Positions 8,111-15,291 of a stretch of DNA of 64,000 nucleotides are shown in pieces; positions within the stretch are counted from its first letter, which is position 1, and every line of letters begins with the position of its first letter. The DNA is taken from positions 37,066 through 101,065 of the forward strand of contig CACZAN010000014.1 in the NCBI GenBank assembly GCA_902779165.1, given 5' to 3'. The position numbers were made by a program, and so were the translations under genes. Source of the DNA: an uncultured Bacteroidales bacterium (GTDB lineage: Bacteria > Bacteroidota > Bacteroidia > Bacteroidales > Bacteroidaceae). The notes under the pieces are model-generated. The model was not told where the DNA came from and did not search any database. It saw nothing but the letters and a program-made list of their open reading frames with translations.

Positions 8111-11015
8111 CGGATGCGGACTTGCTTCTAAGTATTCTCCCGCCGAAGTGGAGGGGAAATGGTATCAGTACTGGTTAGACAATAAGCTGTTCAGCTCCAA
8201 GCCCGACGGCCGCGAGCCCTACACCATCGTGATTCCGCCACCCAACGTGACGGGGGTGCTGCACATGGGCCACGTGCTCAACGAGACCATACAGGACATC
8301 CTCGTGCGCCACGCCCGCATGGAGGGAAAGAACGCCTGCTGGGTGCCGGGCACAGACCACGCCAGCATTGCCACGGAGGCTAAGGTGGTGAACCGCCTGG
8401 CCGAACAAGGCATCAAAAAGGCCGACCTCACCCGCGAGGAGTTCCTGAAGCACGCCTGGGCATGGACCGAGGAGCACGGAGGCATCATCCTCAAACAGCT
8501 GCGCAAGCTCGGATGCTCCTGCGACTGGGACCGCACGGCATTCACCATGGACGGACCGCGCAGCGAGAGCGTCATCAAGGTCTTCGTGGACCTCTACCGC
8601 AAGGGACTCATCTACCGCGGAGTACGCATGGTGAACTGGGACCCCAAGGCCCTCACCGCCCTCTCCGACGAGGAAGTGGTCTATAAAGAAGAGCACACCA
8701 AGCTCTACTACATGAAATACTACCTGGCAGAGCGTGTGCCCAGCGATTTCGTCGCCGGGGAAGGAGCCGTCGTCCACAAGGACGAAAAAGGCTACTACGC
8801 CGTTGTCGCCACCACACGCCCGGAGACCATCATGGGCGACGTGGCCATGTGCATCAACCCCAACGACCCGAAGAACCAATGGCTGAAGGGCAAGAAGGTC
8901 ATCGTGCCCGTCGTGGGCCGCGTCATCCCCGTCATCGAGGACGAATACGTGGACATCGAGTTCGGTACGGGCTGCCTGAAGGTGACTCCCGCCCACGATG
9001 TCAACGACTACATGCTCGGCGAGAAGTACAACCTCGAAGCCATCGACATCTTCAACGACGACGCCACCCTCAGCGACCGCATCGTCGCCGCCCAGCAAGC
9101 GGCTCTCGCCGCTAATAGTGTGTCCGATGATTTCGTCATCGGATTGGAACGCTACGTAGGCACAGAGCGCTTCGCCTGCCGCAAGCAGATTGCCGAAGAC
9201 ATGGTTGCCGCAGGCCTCATGGAGAAGATTGAGGACTACGACAACAAGATTGGCTGCAGCGAGCGCACAGGCGTGCCCATCGAGCCGAAGCTGTCGATGC
9301 AATGGTTCCTGAAGATGCAGCACATGGCCGACATCTCCCTCTCGCCCGTGATGAACGACGACATCCAGTTCTACCCCGCCAAGTACAAGAACACCTACCG
9401 CCACTGGCTCGAGAACATCAAGGACTGGTGCATCAGCCGACAGCTCTGGTGGGGACATCGCATTCCCGCGTGGTATATCGACCAGCCCCTCTCCAACTCC
9501 CCCCGTGGGGGGGAGGGATTCCCCTGGGGCAAAGTCATCGTGGCCGAGAACGAGGAAGAAGCCTACAAGCTCGCCCTTGAAACATATCCTATTCTCAAAA
9601 CTCTCCCCCCCACGGGGGGAGCCGGAGAGGGGCTTGGTTTCACACTTAAGCAGGACGAAGACGCGCTGGACACCTGGTTCTCCAGCTGGCTGTGGCCCAT
9701 CAGTCTCTTCGACGGCATCCGCCATCCGGGCAACGAGGAAATGAAATACTACTACCCCACGGCCGACCTCGTGACAGGTCCCGACATCATCTTCTTCTGG
9801 GTGGCCCGCATGATCATGGCAGGCTACGAGTACGAAGGCAAGATGCCGTTCCGCCACGTCTATTTCACAGGTATCGTGCGCGACAAGCTCGGCCGCAAGA
9901 TGTCCAAGTCCTTAGGAAACAGCCCTGACCCCCTCGACCTCATCGAGCGCTTCGGAGCCGACGGCGTGCGCATGGGCATGATGCTCAGCGCCCCTGCCGG
10001 CAACGACATCCTCTTCGACGAGGCACTCTGCGAACAGGGCCGCAACTTCAACAACAAGATCTGGAACGCCTTCCGTTTGGTGAAGGGATGGGAGGTGACG
10101 GCCCCCCTGTCGTCCCCCGAGGGGGACACGGATGCCAAGTCCGCTGCCAACAACACTATAGAAGCCCCCTCGGGGGCCGTAGAGGGGGCCAGTGCCCTTG
10201 CCACCCAATGGTTTGCCGCCAAGCTGCGCCTCGCCGCCGAGGAACTGGCCGACGACTTCTCGAAGTACCGCCTGTCCGAAGCCCTGATGACGGTCTATAA
10301 ACTCTTCTGGGACGAGTTCTCCAGCTGGTATCTCGAGATGGTGAAGCCCGCCTACATCGACGGCAAGCCCCAACCCGTAGACCGCGCCACCTACGACGCC
10401 ACGCTCCAGTTCTTCGAAGTCCTGCTGAAGATGCTGCACCCCTTCATGCCCTTCATCACCGAGGAACTCTGGCAGGCCCTCTACGACCGCCAGCCCGGCG
10501 AGAGCATCATGCGCGCAGAACTCCACCTGCCCGCCGCCACCGATGCCGACCGCCAGCTCTGCGCCGACTTCGAGGCCGTGAAGGAAGTGGTCACCTCCAT
10601 CCGCGCCGTCCGCAGCCAAAAGAACATCGCTCCACGCGAACCATTGACCTTAGAAATCGTTGGCAAGAAAGAAGAACTGGCCATCTTCAATTTCGAATCT
10701 TCAATAAAGAAGATGGCCAACCTCTCTGCCATCAACGCCGTTACGGAGAAGAGCAACGGCAGCGCCAGCTTCCTCGTGGGCACCACGGAATATGCCGTAC
10801 CTCTGGGCGACCTCATCGACCTCGATGCCGAGCGCAAGAAGCTGGAAGGCGAACTGCAGCACCTCGAAGGCTTCCTCGCCAACGTGGAAAAGAAGCTGCA
10901 GAACGAACGCTTCGTGCAGAATGCGCCTGCCGCCGTCGTAGATATGGAACGCAAGAAACAGGCCGACGCCCAGCAGAAGATTGCCGCCTTGCGCGACACA
11001 CTCGCAAACCTGTAA
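8046..11015 (+). CDS. valS: Valyl-tRNA synthetase (with three repeat-derived inserts)
   Basis: Charges tRNA-Val with valine. The 989-residue class I enzyme shows the HIGH-type motif in [20 protein letters not shown] (near residue 70) and the KMSKS motif in [19 protein letters not shown]. It also has the [16 protein letters not shown] stretch, the editing domain ([19 protein letters not shown]), the anticodon-binding helices and a C-terminal coiled coil ([19 protein letters not shown]). Three segments are not part of the family and coincide with palindromic repeats: residues about 9-25 at the N-terminus, [11 protein letters not shown]...[10 protein letters not shown] around 480-530, and PLSSPEGD...APSGAVEGA around 685-715. 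All keep the frame and the catalytic motifs are intact, so the enzyme should work. The start at 8046 lies just ahead of the first insert. Confidence 0.95.
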   Translation: MSENKTSKETAPSLTGRAGGESGCGLASKYSPAEVEGKWYQYWLDNKLFSSKPDGREPYTIVIPPPNVTGVLHMGHVLNETIQDILVRHARMEGKNACWVPGTDHASIATEAKVVNRLAEQGIKKADLTREEFLKHAWAWTEEHGGIILKQLRKLGCSCDWDRTAFTMDGPRSESVIKVFVDLYRKGLIYRGVRMVNWDPKALTALSDEEVVYKEEHTKLYYMKYYLAERVPSDFVAGEGAVVHKDEKGYYAVVATTRPETIMGDVAMCINPNDPKNQWLKGKKVIVPVVGRVIPVIEDEYVDIEFGTGCLKVTPAHDVNDYMLGEKYNLEAIDIFNDDATLSDRIVAAQQAALAANSVSDDFVIGLERYVGTERFACRKQIAEDMVAAGLMEKIEDYDNKIGCSERTGVPIEPKLSMQWFLKMQHMADISLSPVMNDDIQFYPAKYKNTYRHWLENIKDWCISRQLWWGHRIPAWYIDQPLSNSPRGGEGFPWGKVIVAENEEEAYKLALETYPILKTLPPTGGAGEGLGFTLKQDEDALDTWFSSWLWPISLFDGIRHPGNEEMKYYYPTADLVTGPDIIFFWVARMIMAGYEYEGKMPFRHVYFTGIVRDKLGRKMSKSLGNSPDPLDLIERFGADGVRMGMMLSAPAGNDILFDEALCEQGRNFNNKIWNAFRLVKGWEVTAPLSSPEGDTDAKSAANNTIEAPSGAVEGASALATQWFAAKLRLAAEELADDFSKYRLSEALMTVYKLFWDEFSSWYLEMVKPAYIDGKPQPVDRATYDATLQFFEVLLKMLHPFMPFITEELWQALYDRQPGESIMRAELHLPAATDADRQLCADFEAVKEVVTSIRAVRSQKNIAPREPLTLEIVGKKEELAIFNFESSIKKMANLSAINAVTEKSNGSASFLVGTTEYAVPLGDLIDLDAERKKLEGELQHLEGFLANVEKKLQNERFVQNAPAAVVDMERKKQADAQQKIAALRDTLANL
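9484..9634. repeat. Split in-frame inverted repeat inside valS (copy 2)
   Basis: The left arm about 9484-9514 (AGCCCCTCTCCAACTCCCCC) pairs with the right arm about 9602-9634, with two mismatches in the first 30 bases. The bases between the arms encode ordinary ValRS-looking sequence ([15 protein letters not shown]), so here the arms flank native codons. Both arms are translated in frame. Confidence 0.8.
10100..10190. repeat. In-frame inverted repeat inside valS (copy 3)
   Basis: The left arm 10100-10126 and right arm 10164-10190 are imperfect reverse complements built around CCCCCGAGGGGG. The segment is read as PLSSPEGD...APSGAVEGA in the valS frame, between the conserved [16 protein letters not shown] and [17 protein letters not shown] segments. 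Confidence 0.8.
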
Positions 11016-11035
11016 ACAGCAAAGTCTTGAAATGT

Positions 11036-11069
11036 CGTGGCCGAGGTCGAGCAATTGACCCCGGCCACG
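11036..11069 (+). other. Strong hairpin after valS, possible terminator
   Basis: CGTGGCCGAGGTC pairs with GACCCCGGCCACG around a loop of about 8 nt, 20 bp past the valS stop. It lacks a clear T-run, so termination is only a guess. It may also be another repeat-type palindrome. Confidence 0.4.
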
Positions 11070-11163
11070 AACTTCTTTATCCACCATCTGCGAAGCGCTT
11101 TAAATTCTACGGCGAAGCGGCATAACTTCCGCCGCGAAACAACATAACTCCCCCCTTGTTCAA

Positions 11164-11200
11164 ATAAAAAACCCGCAGGGAATCACTTCCTGGCGGGCTT
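11164..11200 (-). terminator. Terminator of the 30-aa peptide gene
   Basis: A CCCGC...GCGGG stem (11172-11176 with 11193-11197) extended by AGG/CCT is followed on the minus strand by a T-run (plus-strand AAATAAAAAA at 11162-11171). It sits about 70 bp downstream of the small membrane peptide gene. Confidence 0.55.
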
Positions 11201-11268
11201 GGTTTATAAATAAGTTAATTAAATTCTTTTTGATAATCAGCCTCTTGAAGGCTGGTGAATGTTGTGAA

Positions 11269-11361
11269 TCAGTTCAGACGACTGCTAAAAACAGAAGCGT
11301 TACTGACGATTGCTGCAATTGCTACAATTGCGAAAGCAATAATTGATGTTACTGTACTCAT
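11269..11361 (-). CDS. 30-residue hydrophobic membrane peptide
   Basis: A short gene encoding MSTVTSIIAFAIVAIAAIVS plus NASVFSSRLN: one transmembrane helix with almost no soluble part. It has all the parts of a real gene. There is a -7 box at 11451-11458 with a CAAA (TTTG on the minus strand) near the -33 position, a purine-rich ribosome site just before the ATG (GAAAGGAAAGAAACT on the minus strand), and a terminator at 11164-11200. Size and character resemble type I toxin peptides or small membrane regulators, but no antisense RNA could be shown. I do not recognise the sequence. The longer frame from 11502 begins upstream of the promoter, so 11361 is preferred. Confidence 0.55.
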   Translation of the reverse strand: MSTVTSIIAFAIVAIAAIVSNASVFSSRLN

Positions 11362-11450
11362 AGTTTCTTTCCTTTCTTTAATTTTTGTGTTATCCTTTAT
11401 TAGTTTGATTAATGTTGGCCACGCTTGGCCTTTCTTTTTCTTTTGCGCTG

Positions 11451-11485
11451 CAAAGGTACGGACTTTCTCAGAAATACGTATCAAA
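11451..11485 (-). promoter_or_regulatory. Promoter of the small membrane peptide
   Basis: CAAAGGTA at 11451-11458 reads TACCTTTG on the minus strand, a perfect -7 box. CAAA at 11482-11485 (TTTG) lies 23 nt upstream as a -33 box. The predicted leader is about 80 nt and contains a GGCCA...TGGCC hairpin. Confidence 0.6.
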
Positions 11486-11641
11486 ACTATGTCGAAAAAC
11501 ATAAAAATCGGCCTTTTTGTTGATTGTCGTCAATAAATATATGTTATATAACATGATTTTTCTGCCATTATTACATCCCCCCTTCTGCCATTATATCATC
11601 AAAAAAGCCCCCTTTCCTGCCACTTTTGCACCCTTTTTCGG

Positions 11642-11710
11642 GGCATCCCGTGCCCTTTTCGAGGCATCCCACAACCTTTTACGCGGCATCCCGTGCCCTT
11701 TTCCCCGCCC
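11642..11710. repeat. Three tandem GGCATCCC repeats in a gene-free stretch
   Basis: Units of about 21-22 bp beginning GGCATCCC and ending in a CCTTTT-type run start at 11642, 11663 and 11685. The surrounding 11503-11848 is gene-free and pyrimidine-rich on the plus strand. I see nothing else in it. Confidence 0.55.
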
Positions 11711-11848
11711 TTTTACGCATGCCAACGAAGAATCCCACCCAGCCAAAGCCCTGACTGCGTGGGATTAACCGCGTCTCTCGCGCGCGTACGCGTACCTTAT
11801 TATATTTTATCATCACCTTCTTTCCTCCTACGCTACGCAATCCATTCT

Positions 11849-12781
11849 TTACATTTTGATTTTGCCTACTGCAAAGAGGGTGAGCAGCACGAGGAGGAGG
11901 AGGGTAATGAGGGTGAGATGGCAGGGGCTGTTAGGGGGCTTCGTGACTTCCTTCGCCTGGAGCTGCGAGCTATGGTTGGCTTGACGTCTGCTGTTGTGTG
12001 TGGTCACGGACTCCACATGACTGCTGTCGGCGATGTTGGAATGGAGGCTGATGCCGCTGATGACGACCTTGGTGGTTTGTGGGCGCTGCTGTCGGCAGGT
12101 TCGTAGAGGGGTGGCGGCCTGACCGTTGCCGATGCCTTCTGTCCGCGCGAGATGGGCGTACCCTTCGTCGGTTGCTGTCACCACTATCGGCTCTGGCAGT
12201 TGCGTGGCCACGATGCTGTCGATCTGTATGACGATGTTGTGCAGGAATTTGTCTGAAGCCGTAGTGGCGGTGTGCGATACGGACGTGAGTTCCTCGTTGC
12301 CGGTTTTTTCTTCTGATATGCTCTTCGAGGTGTGGCACGAGGCCAGTGCGAGTGCGACGAGTGCGGCTATTGCCAGATTCCTGTACTCGTTGAATGCATC
12401 GAAGCAGGGGCATGCCTTGGCAGCGAACTCGCGATGTCCGTGTATGGTAGCCTTCGGGAACCGTGCTTTCAGCTCTTTGATCAAAGCCCGTAGTGCCCGT
12501 TTCTGCTCGGGTGTTCGTGTGTCCTTGGGTGTCTTGCCGTCGGCGGCACATCCTCCGATATAGCAGATGCCGATGGAGGCGCTGTTGTGGCCTGCGCAAT
12601 GGGCTCCTACCGCTTCGAGCGGACGTCCCTCGTGGATGCTTCCGTCGCGATAGATGACATAGTGATAGCCTATCGTTCGATACTTCCTTGCCTGGTGCCA
12701 GCGGGTGATGTCCCGGGTGGTGAAGTCCTGCCCTTCAGGCGTGGCAGAGCAATGGACGATGATTTCAGAAATGCTTCGCAT
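11849..12781 (-). CDS. N-acetylmuramoyl-L-alanine amidase fused to a spanin-like tail
   Basis: Residues 1-135 are an amidase_2/PGRP domain related to T7 lysozyme: the zinc-site signatures IIVHCSAT and HGHREFAAKACPCFDAFNEY are present, with IGYHYVIYRDGSIHEGRP and GICYIGG between. Such enzymes cut the bond between muramic acid and the peptide stem. The remaining 175 residues are unusual. AIAALVALALASC looks like a lipoprotein signal now buried inside the protein, followed by a Thr/Ser/Gln-rich stretch and a C-terminal membrane helix (LTLITLLLLVLLTLFAV). In the Bacteroidales HU/amidase cassette these are, as far as I know, separate genes, so this may be an in-frame fusion of a lysin with a small lipoprotein. 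It is the last gene of the island's lysis-like end. Confidence 0.8.
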   Translation of the reverse strand: MRSISEIIVHCSATPEGQDFTTRDITRWHQARKYRTIGYHYVIYRDGSIHEGRPLEAVGAHCAGHNSASIGICYIGGCAADGKTPKDTRTPEQKRALRALIKELKARFPKATIHGHREFAAKACPCFDAFNEYRNLAIAALVALALASCHTSKSISEEKTGNEELTSVSHTATTASDKFLHNIVIQIDSIVATQLPEPIVVTATDEGYAHLARTEGIGNGQAATPLRTCRQQRPQTTKVVISGISLHSNIADSSHVESVTTHNSRRQANHSSQLQAKEVTKPPNSPCHLTLITLLLLVLLTLFAVGKIKM

Positions 12782-12795
12782 AAGGGGAGGGGAGT

Positions 12796-12855
12796 TTTGA
12801 GTTTAAAGTTTAGAGTTTAAAGTTTAAAGTTTGGAGTTTGGAGTTTAGAGTTTAA
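12796..12855. repeat. GTTTAAAGTTTA-type tandem repeat
   Basis: Seven to eight degenerate copies of GTTTAAAGTTTAGA/GTTTGGA lie back to back. They overlap the stop codon of the holin-like gene at 12852, so the last bases of that gene are repeat-derived. Confidence 0.7.
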
Positions 12856-13082
12856 GGGGGAGAAGGGGTTTGGGGTTCTACGGTCTTGTGGTGAGTGAAC
12901 ATGGCGCCCACCCCGAAGATTGATGCCGTAAGGAGGAGGAACTGCGCTATGAGGTACAACACGGAGTCATGGATCTCGCCCGATGGGGGCACCACGAATC
13001 CTGCTATTCCGAAGCCTATGGCGGCGAGGAAAGAGGTCACGGCCACAGCTGTCTGTATCTTCGTAATTGTTTTCACAGCCAA
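12852..13082 (-). CDS. Holin-like small membrane protein
   Basis: The 76-residue protein has two predicted membrane helices (about 12-31, AVAVTSFLAAIGFGIAGFVV, and 42-61, LYLIAQFLLLTASIFGVGAM), a short charged start (MAVKTITKIQ) and a proline-rich tail. Its size, topology and position directly upstream of an amidase on the same strand suggest a holin or holin-like partner that lets the amidase reach the wall. I do not recognise a named family. It lies where other Bacteroidales cassettes carry a tiny unnamed membrane peptide. The stop codon falls in a repeat. Confidence 0.5.
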   Translation of the reverse strand: MAVKTITKIQTAVAVTSFLAAIGFGIAGFVVPPSGEIHDSVLYLIAQFLLLTASIFGVGAMFTHHKTVEPQTPSPP

Positions 13083-13153
13083 TCGTTGATTGTTAATGTG
13101 TTAATCTGAATCCGAGTGAGGGCGCTTGCCCTCAACTCGGTTCAGATGAGGAA

Positions 13154-13645
13154 TTAGGGTTCGGGCTCTTCCTCTTCGCCTTCTCCGCCGTCCTTGGGCG
13201 TCCAGTCGGCGGTGGTGAGGCCTTCGAGCTGCGCTTCGAGTGCGGCAGCCTGTGCGGCGCGGCTGGGGACCTTGTGCATGGAGACATCGGAGCGGAGGTT
13301 CTCGAACTGCTTGGAGGGCACGAAGTTCACGTTGATCTCCTGGATGTTGTCCTCGGTGAAGGCCTTGAGACTGGCGGCTCCGGTGCTCTTGCAGGAGAGG
13401 TAGAGCTGTCCGAGGTCTCCGAGCGAGATGCGGTAGCTGTCCTCCATGAGTTCCTTGATGCATCCGACGAGCTTGGTGACGATGGCCACGATGTCGGCGC
13501 GGTCGTAGTTGCAGCCGTGCTTGACCATGTGGTCAGCAATCTCGCTGATGCTCAGCGTTCCTCGGCTCTGCAGGAAGGCGTATGCCTTCTTGGGGTCGCC
13601 CTCGTGGGCGGGGTTAGCAAGTAGTGCTACAGAATAATCCAGCAT
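13154..13645 (-). CDS. HU-like DNA-binding protein (Bacteroidales cassette type)
   Basis: The 163-residue protein has the HU/IHF-like fold seen next to amidase genes in Bacteroidales: helical N-terminus (GTLSISEIADHMVKHGCNYD), a strand region (SYRISLGDLGQLYLSCKSTG) and beta-arm sequence (IQEINVNFVPSKQFENLRSD). A low-complexity acidic tail (GGEGEEEEPEP) follows. It should bind and bend DNA; whether it organises the island, the chromosome or neither is unknown. It is preceded by a leader of about 325 nt with five tandem 23-nt repeats, and followed by the holin-like and amidase genes in the same direction, which supports one transcription unit. Confidence 0.7.
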   Translation of the reverse strand: MLDYSVALLANPAHEGDPKKAYAFLQSRGTLSISEIADHMVKHGCNYDRADIVAIVTKLVGCIKELMEDSYRISLGDLGQLYLSCKSTGAASLKAFTEDNIQEINVNFVPSKQFENLRSDVSMHKVPSRAAQAAALEAQLEGLTTADWTPKDGGEGEEEEPEP

Positions 13646-13777
13646 AGTTTTCTTAATGACCCGTCCTACCTTTGTTGTGGGTAGTGCGCTTGTGGCGCTA
13701 GCGGGATTTTTCTAAGGGTTAATAGTAGTGTTAATTAGTGGCTTCGGGGGAAACAGCTTCGAAAATCGGACTATCGC

Positions 13778-13891
13778 CTCTCGGGCGAGGAAGTAGTAGT
13801 CTCTCGGGCGAGGAAGTAGTAGTCTCTCGGGCGTGGAAGTAGTAGTTGGTCGTCGCAGGGACTACGGTTTGTCGTCGCAGGGACTACGGTT
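13778..13891. repeat. Five tandem 23-nt repeats in the HU gene leader
   Basis: Three copies of CTCTCGGGCGAGGAAGTAGT plus AGT (13778-13800, 13801-13823, 13824-13846) are followed without a break by two copies of a second 23-nt unit containing GTCGTCGCAGGGACTACGG (13847-13869 and 13870 to about 13891). GTAGTCTC in the first type can pair with GGGACTAC in the second, so the array can fold. It lies in the predicted 5' leader of the HU-like gene. There are no spacers, so it is not CRISPR. Confidence 0.8.
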
Positions 13892-13976
13892 GGTTGTTCG
13901 GTGGTGGCGGTGTCGGTTTTTCTCCGTTCCTTGGCAGCTGCGCGCTCGCGGCCTCGGTTTTTCCCTTTTGCCGATG

Positions 13977-13984
13977 CAAAGGTA
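13977..13984 (-). promoter_or_regulatory. Promoter -7 box for the HU/holin/amidase unit
   Basis: CAAAGGTA reads TACCTTTG on the minus strand. It is the only good box between DUF4248 and the HU-like gene, and implies a leader of about 325 nt that carries the 23-nt repeat array. Confidence 0.5.
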
Positions 13985-14042
13985 CGACATCGGGGGAGGG
14001 CGCTGGTGGTCTTTGGTGGACATCGTCGTGCTTGAAGAAAAA

Positions 14043-14237
14043 TTATTGCATTTCATCTGGTAAATCTATACAATAGTCTTCGACAACATATCTGACAGCT
14101 CTTGGCGGCAGCGTTTGCGAGCGTGGCGAAACGCCCATCGCGGCAAGTACTTCTCTGCGCGAGTTCAGATACCTGCGAAACGTGTTGGCGCTCACGCCAG
14201 CCAGCCGTGCCAGTTCGGATTTATACATTGCTTTCAT
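14043..14237 (-). CDS. DUF4248 protein (small helix-turn-helix)
   Basis: The 64-residue protein starts MKAMYKSELARLAGVSANTF and continues RRYLNSRREVLAAMGVSPRS. This is the DUF4248 pattern: a short helix-turn-helix resembling the N-terminus of MerR/excisionase-type regulators. It probably binds DNA. It overlaps the end of the primase gene by 4 bases (ATGA), so its translation is coupled to the primase. In Bacteroidales this family almost always sits by the HU/amidase cassette, as here. Target and role are unknown. Confidence 0.75.
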   Translation of the reverse strand: MKAMYKSELARLAGVSANTFRRYLNSRREVLAAMGVSPRSQTLPPRAVRYVVEDYCIDLPDEMQ

Positions 14238-15136
14238 TGTGCTATCTCCTTTAAGTAAAGTTCGCTAAAGTCCTTGCAGCCCGGTGGCAGATGATGATGC
14301 ACCAGCGAGGGCAGAACCTTTTGCAACTGGAGGAAGAGGCGTTCGCCGGGGGCATCGTTGTCGGGGTACATGGCGAATTTGGTTCCAAGTTTCAGGTTCA
14401 AGGTTTCAAGCAGTTCTGCATCCTTCCTTTTCAGTAGCGTTGCCGACGGGATGGCGATGGCCTTATGGCCTGCCGAGAGCATTGCCCAGCAATCCGAGCA
14501 GCCTTCGGTAATGAAGAGCGTCTCGCCGGGCTTCAGCAGGTTCAGTACGGGCAGGTTATAGACGCTGCACTCAGAGCCTTGCGGGAAGCGGAAACGGGGT
14601 TGCTCTGGGTCGTTCCCCATGTAGCGGCGCTGGATGCCAATGAGTTCTCCTTGCTGATTATAATAGGGTATCTGCAACCAATCACGGAAGGAGTTCAGTC
14701 GGCAATACCTGACTACGGCTGGGTGCAGCTGGCGCTTCTCGAAGAGGAACTTGCAGGCATCGGGCGACAGCCAGGGATGCTCGAAGTATCGGGCATAACG
14801 CTGGGCATCGAAGGGCTTTACCTCGTGCTTCTTTTCCTTTGGCTTATACTCGGTCAGAATCACGCAATTCTCATCAGCCAGCCAGCGACAAGCATCGAGG
14901 AAATCCTTATTCAGATACTTCATCACCAGGTCGATAGGCCCGCCGGATTCTCCGCACACAAAGCAGCGGAATGTATTCTTGCTCACCTTAAACGAAAGGC
15001 TCGCATGATGATCGTCGTGGAATGGACAGAGGCACTTGTGCCTGCTGACTTGGAGTCCAAGTCGCTCTGCGACCCCCTCAATGGGAAGGTCGCGGAGCCG
15101 TTGAAGTTCAAACTTATCCACCATTTGATTGGACAA
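14234..15136 (-). CDS. CHC2 zinc-finger/Toprim primase-like protein
   Basis: The 300-residue protein begins with a CHC2 zinc finger (CLCPFHDDHHASLSFKVSKN ending TFRCFVCGESGGPIDLV; C-x2-H and C-x2-C ligands). It continues with a small linker and a Toprim-like half (LFITEGCSDCWAMLSAGHKA containing the acidic E, and MYPDNDAPGERL with D-x-D). This is the plan of DnaG-type primases and of primases from plasmids and phages that make RNA primers. It lacks the helicase-binding C-terminus of chromosomal DnaG and is half its length. Upstream of it lies a P-loop protein on the same strand; together they could form the replication module of the island. Confidence 0.75.
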   Translation of the reverse strand: MSNQMVDKFELQRLRDLPIEGVAERLGLQVSRHKCLCPFHDDHHASLSFKVSKNTFRCFVCGESGGPIDLVMKYLNKDFLDACRWLADENCVILTEYKPKEKKHEVKPFDAQRYARYFEHPWLSPDACKFLFEKRQLHPAVVRYCRLNSFRDWLQIPYYNQQGELIGIQRRYMGNDPEQPRFRFPQGSECSVYNLPVLNLLKPGETLFITEGCSDCWAMLSAGHKAIAIPSATLLKRKDAELLETLNLKLGTKFAMYPDNDAPGERLFLQLQKVLPSLVHHHLPPGCKDFSELYLKEIAQ

Positions 15137-15228
15137 TTTTACGATTTTACAATTTTACGAACTTTGTGCCAGCCCCTCCCCTTCCTCACGGTAGCGAGAG
15201 AATCAGCGGATTGACTGAATGTCAATCT

Positions 15229-15291
15229 GCCCCGAGCGATCGAAGCAGAACTCCTCTGCTGAGGACGGGCCAGACCGGGGCTGGTTTTTTT
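15229..15291 (+). terminator. Hairpin with T-run, possible terminator of an unseen plus-strand RNA
   Basis: GCCCCG (15229-15234) pairs with CGGGGC (15276-15281), enclosing a perfect AGCAGA...TCTGCT hairpin (15244-15260), followed by seven T. The T-run is on the plus strand although neighbouring genes are all minus, so it may end a small antisense RNA or be only a repeat. Confidence 0.35.

Noticed and set aside
8175-9857. 560-codon open frame on the minus strand across valS
   Set aside because: It is the antisense of a certain valS, is poor in structure, His/Val/Gly-rich, and lacks any motif.
13778-13891. CRISPR-like array
   Set aside because: The units are contiguous with no variable spacers, and no cas genes are present.
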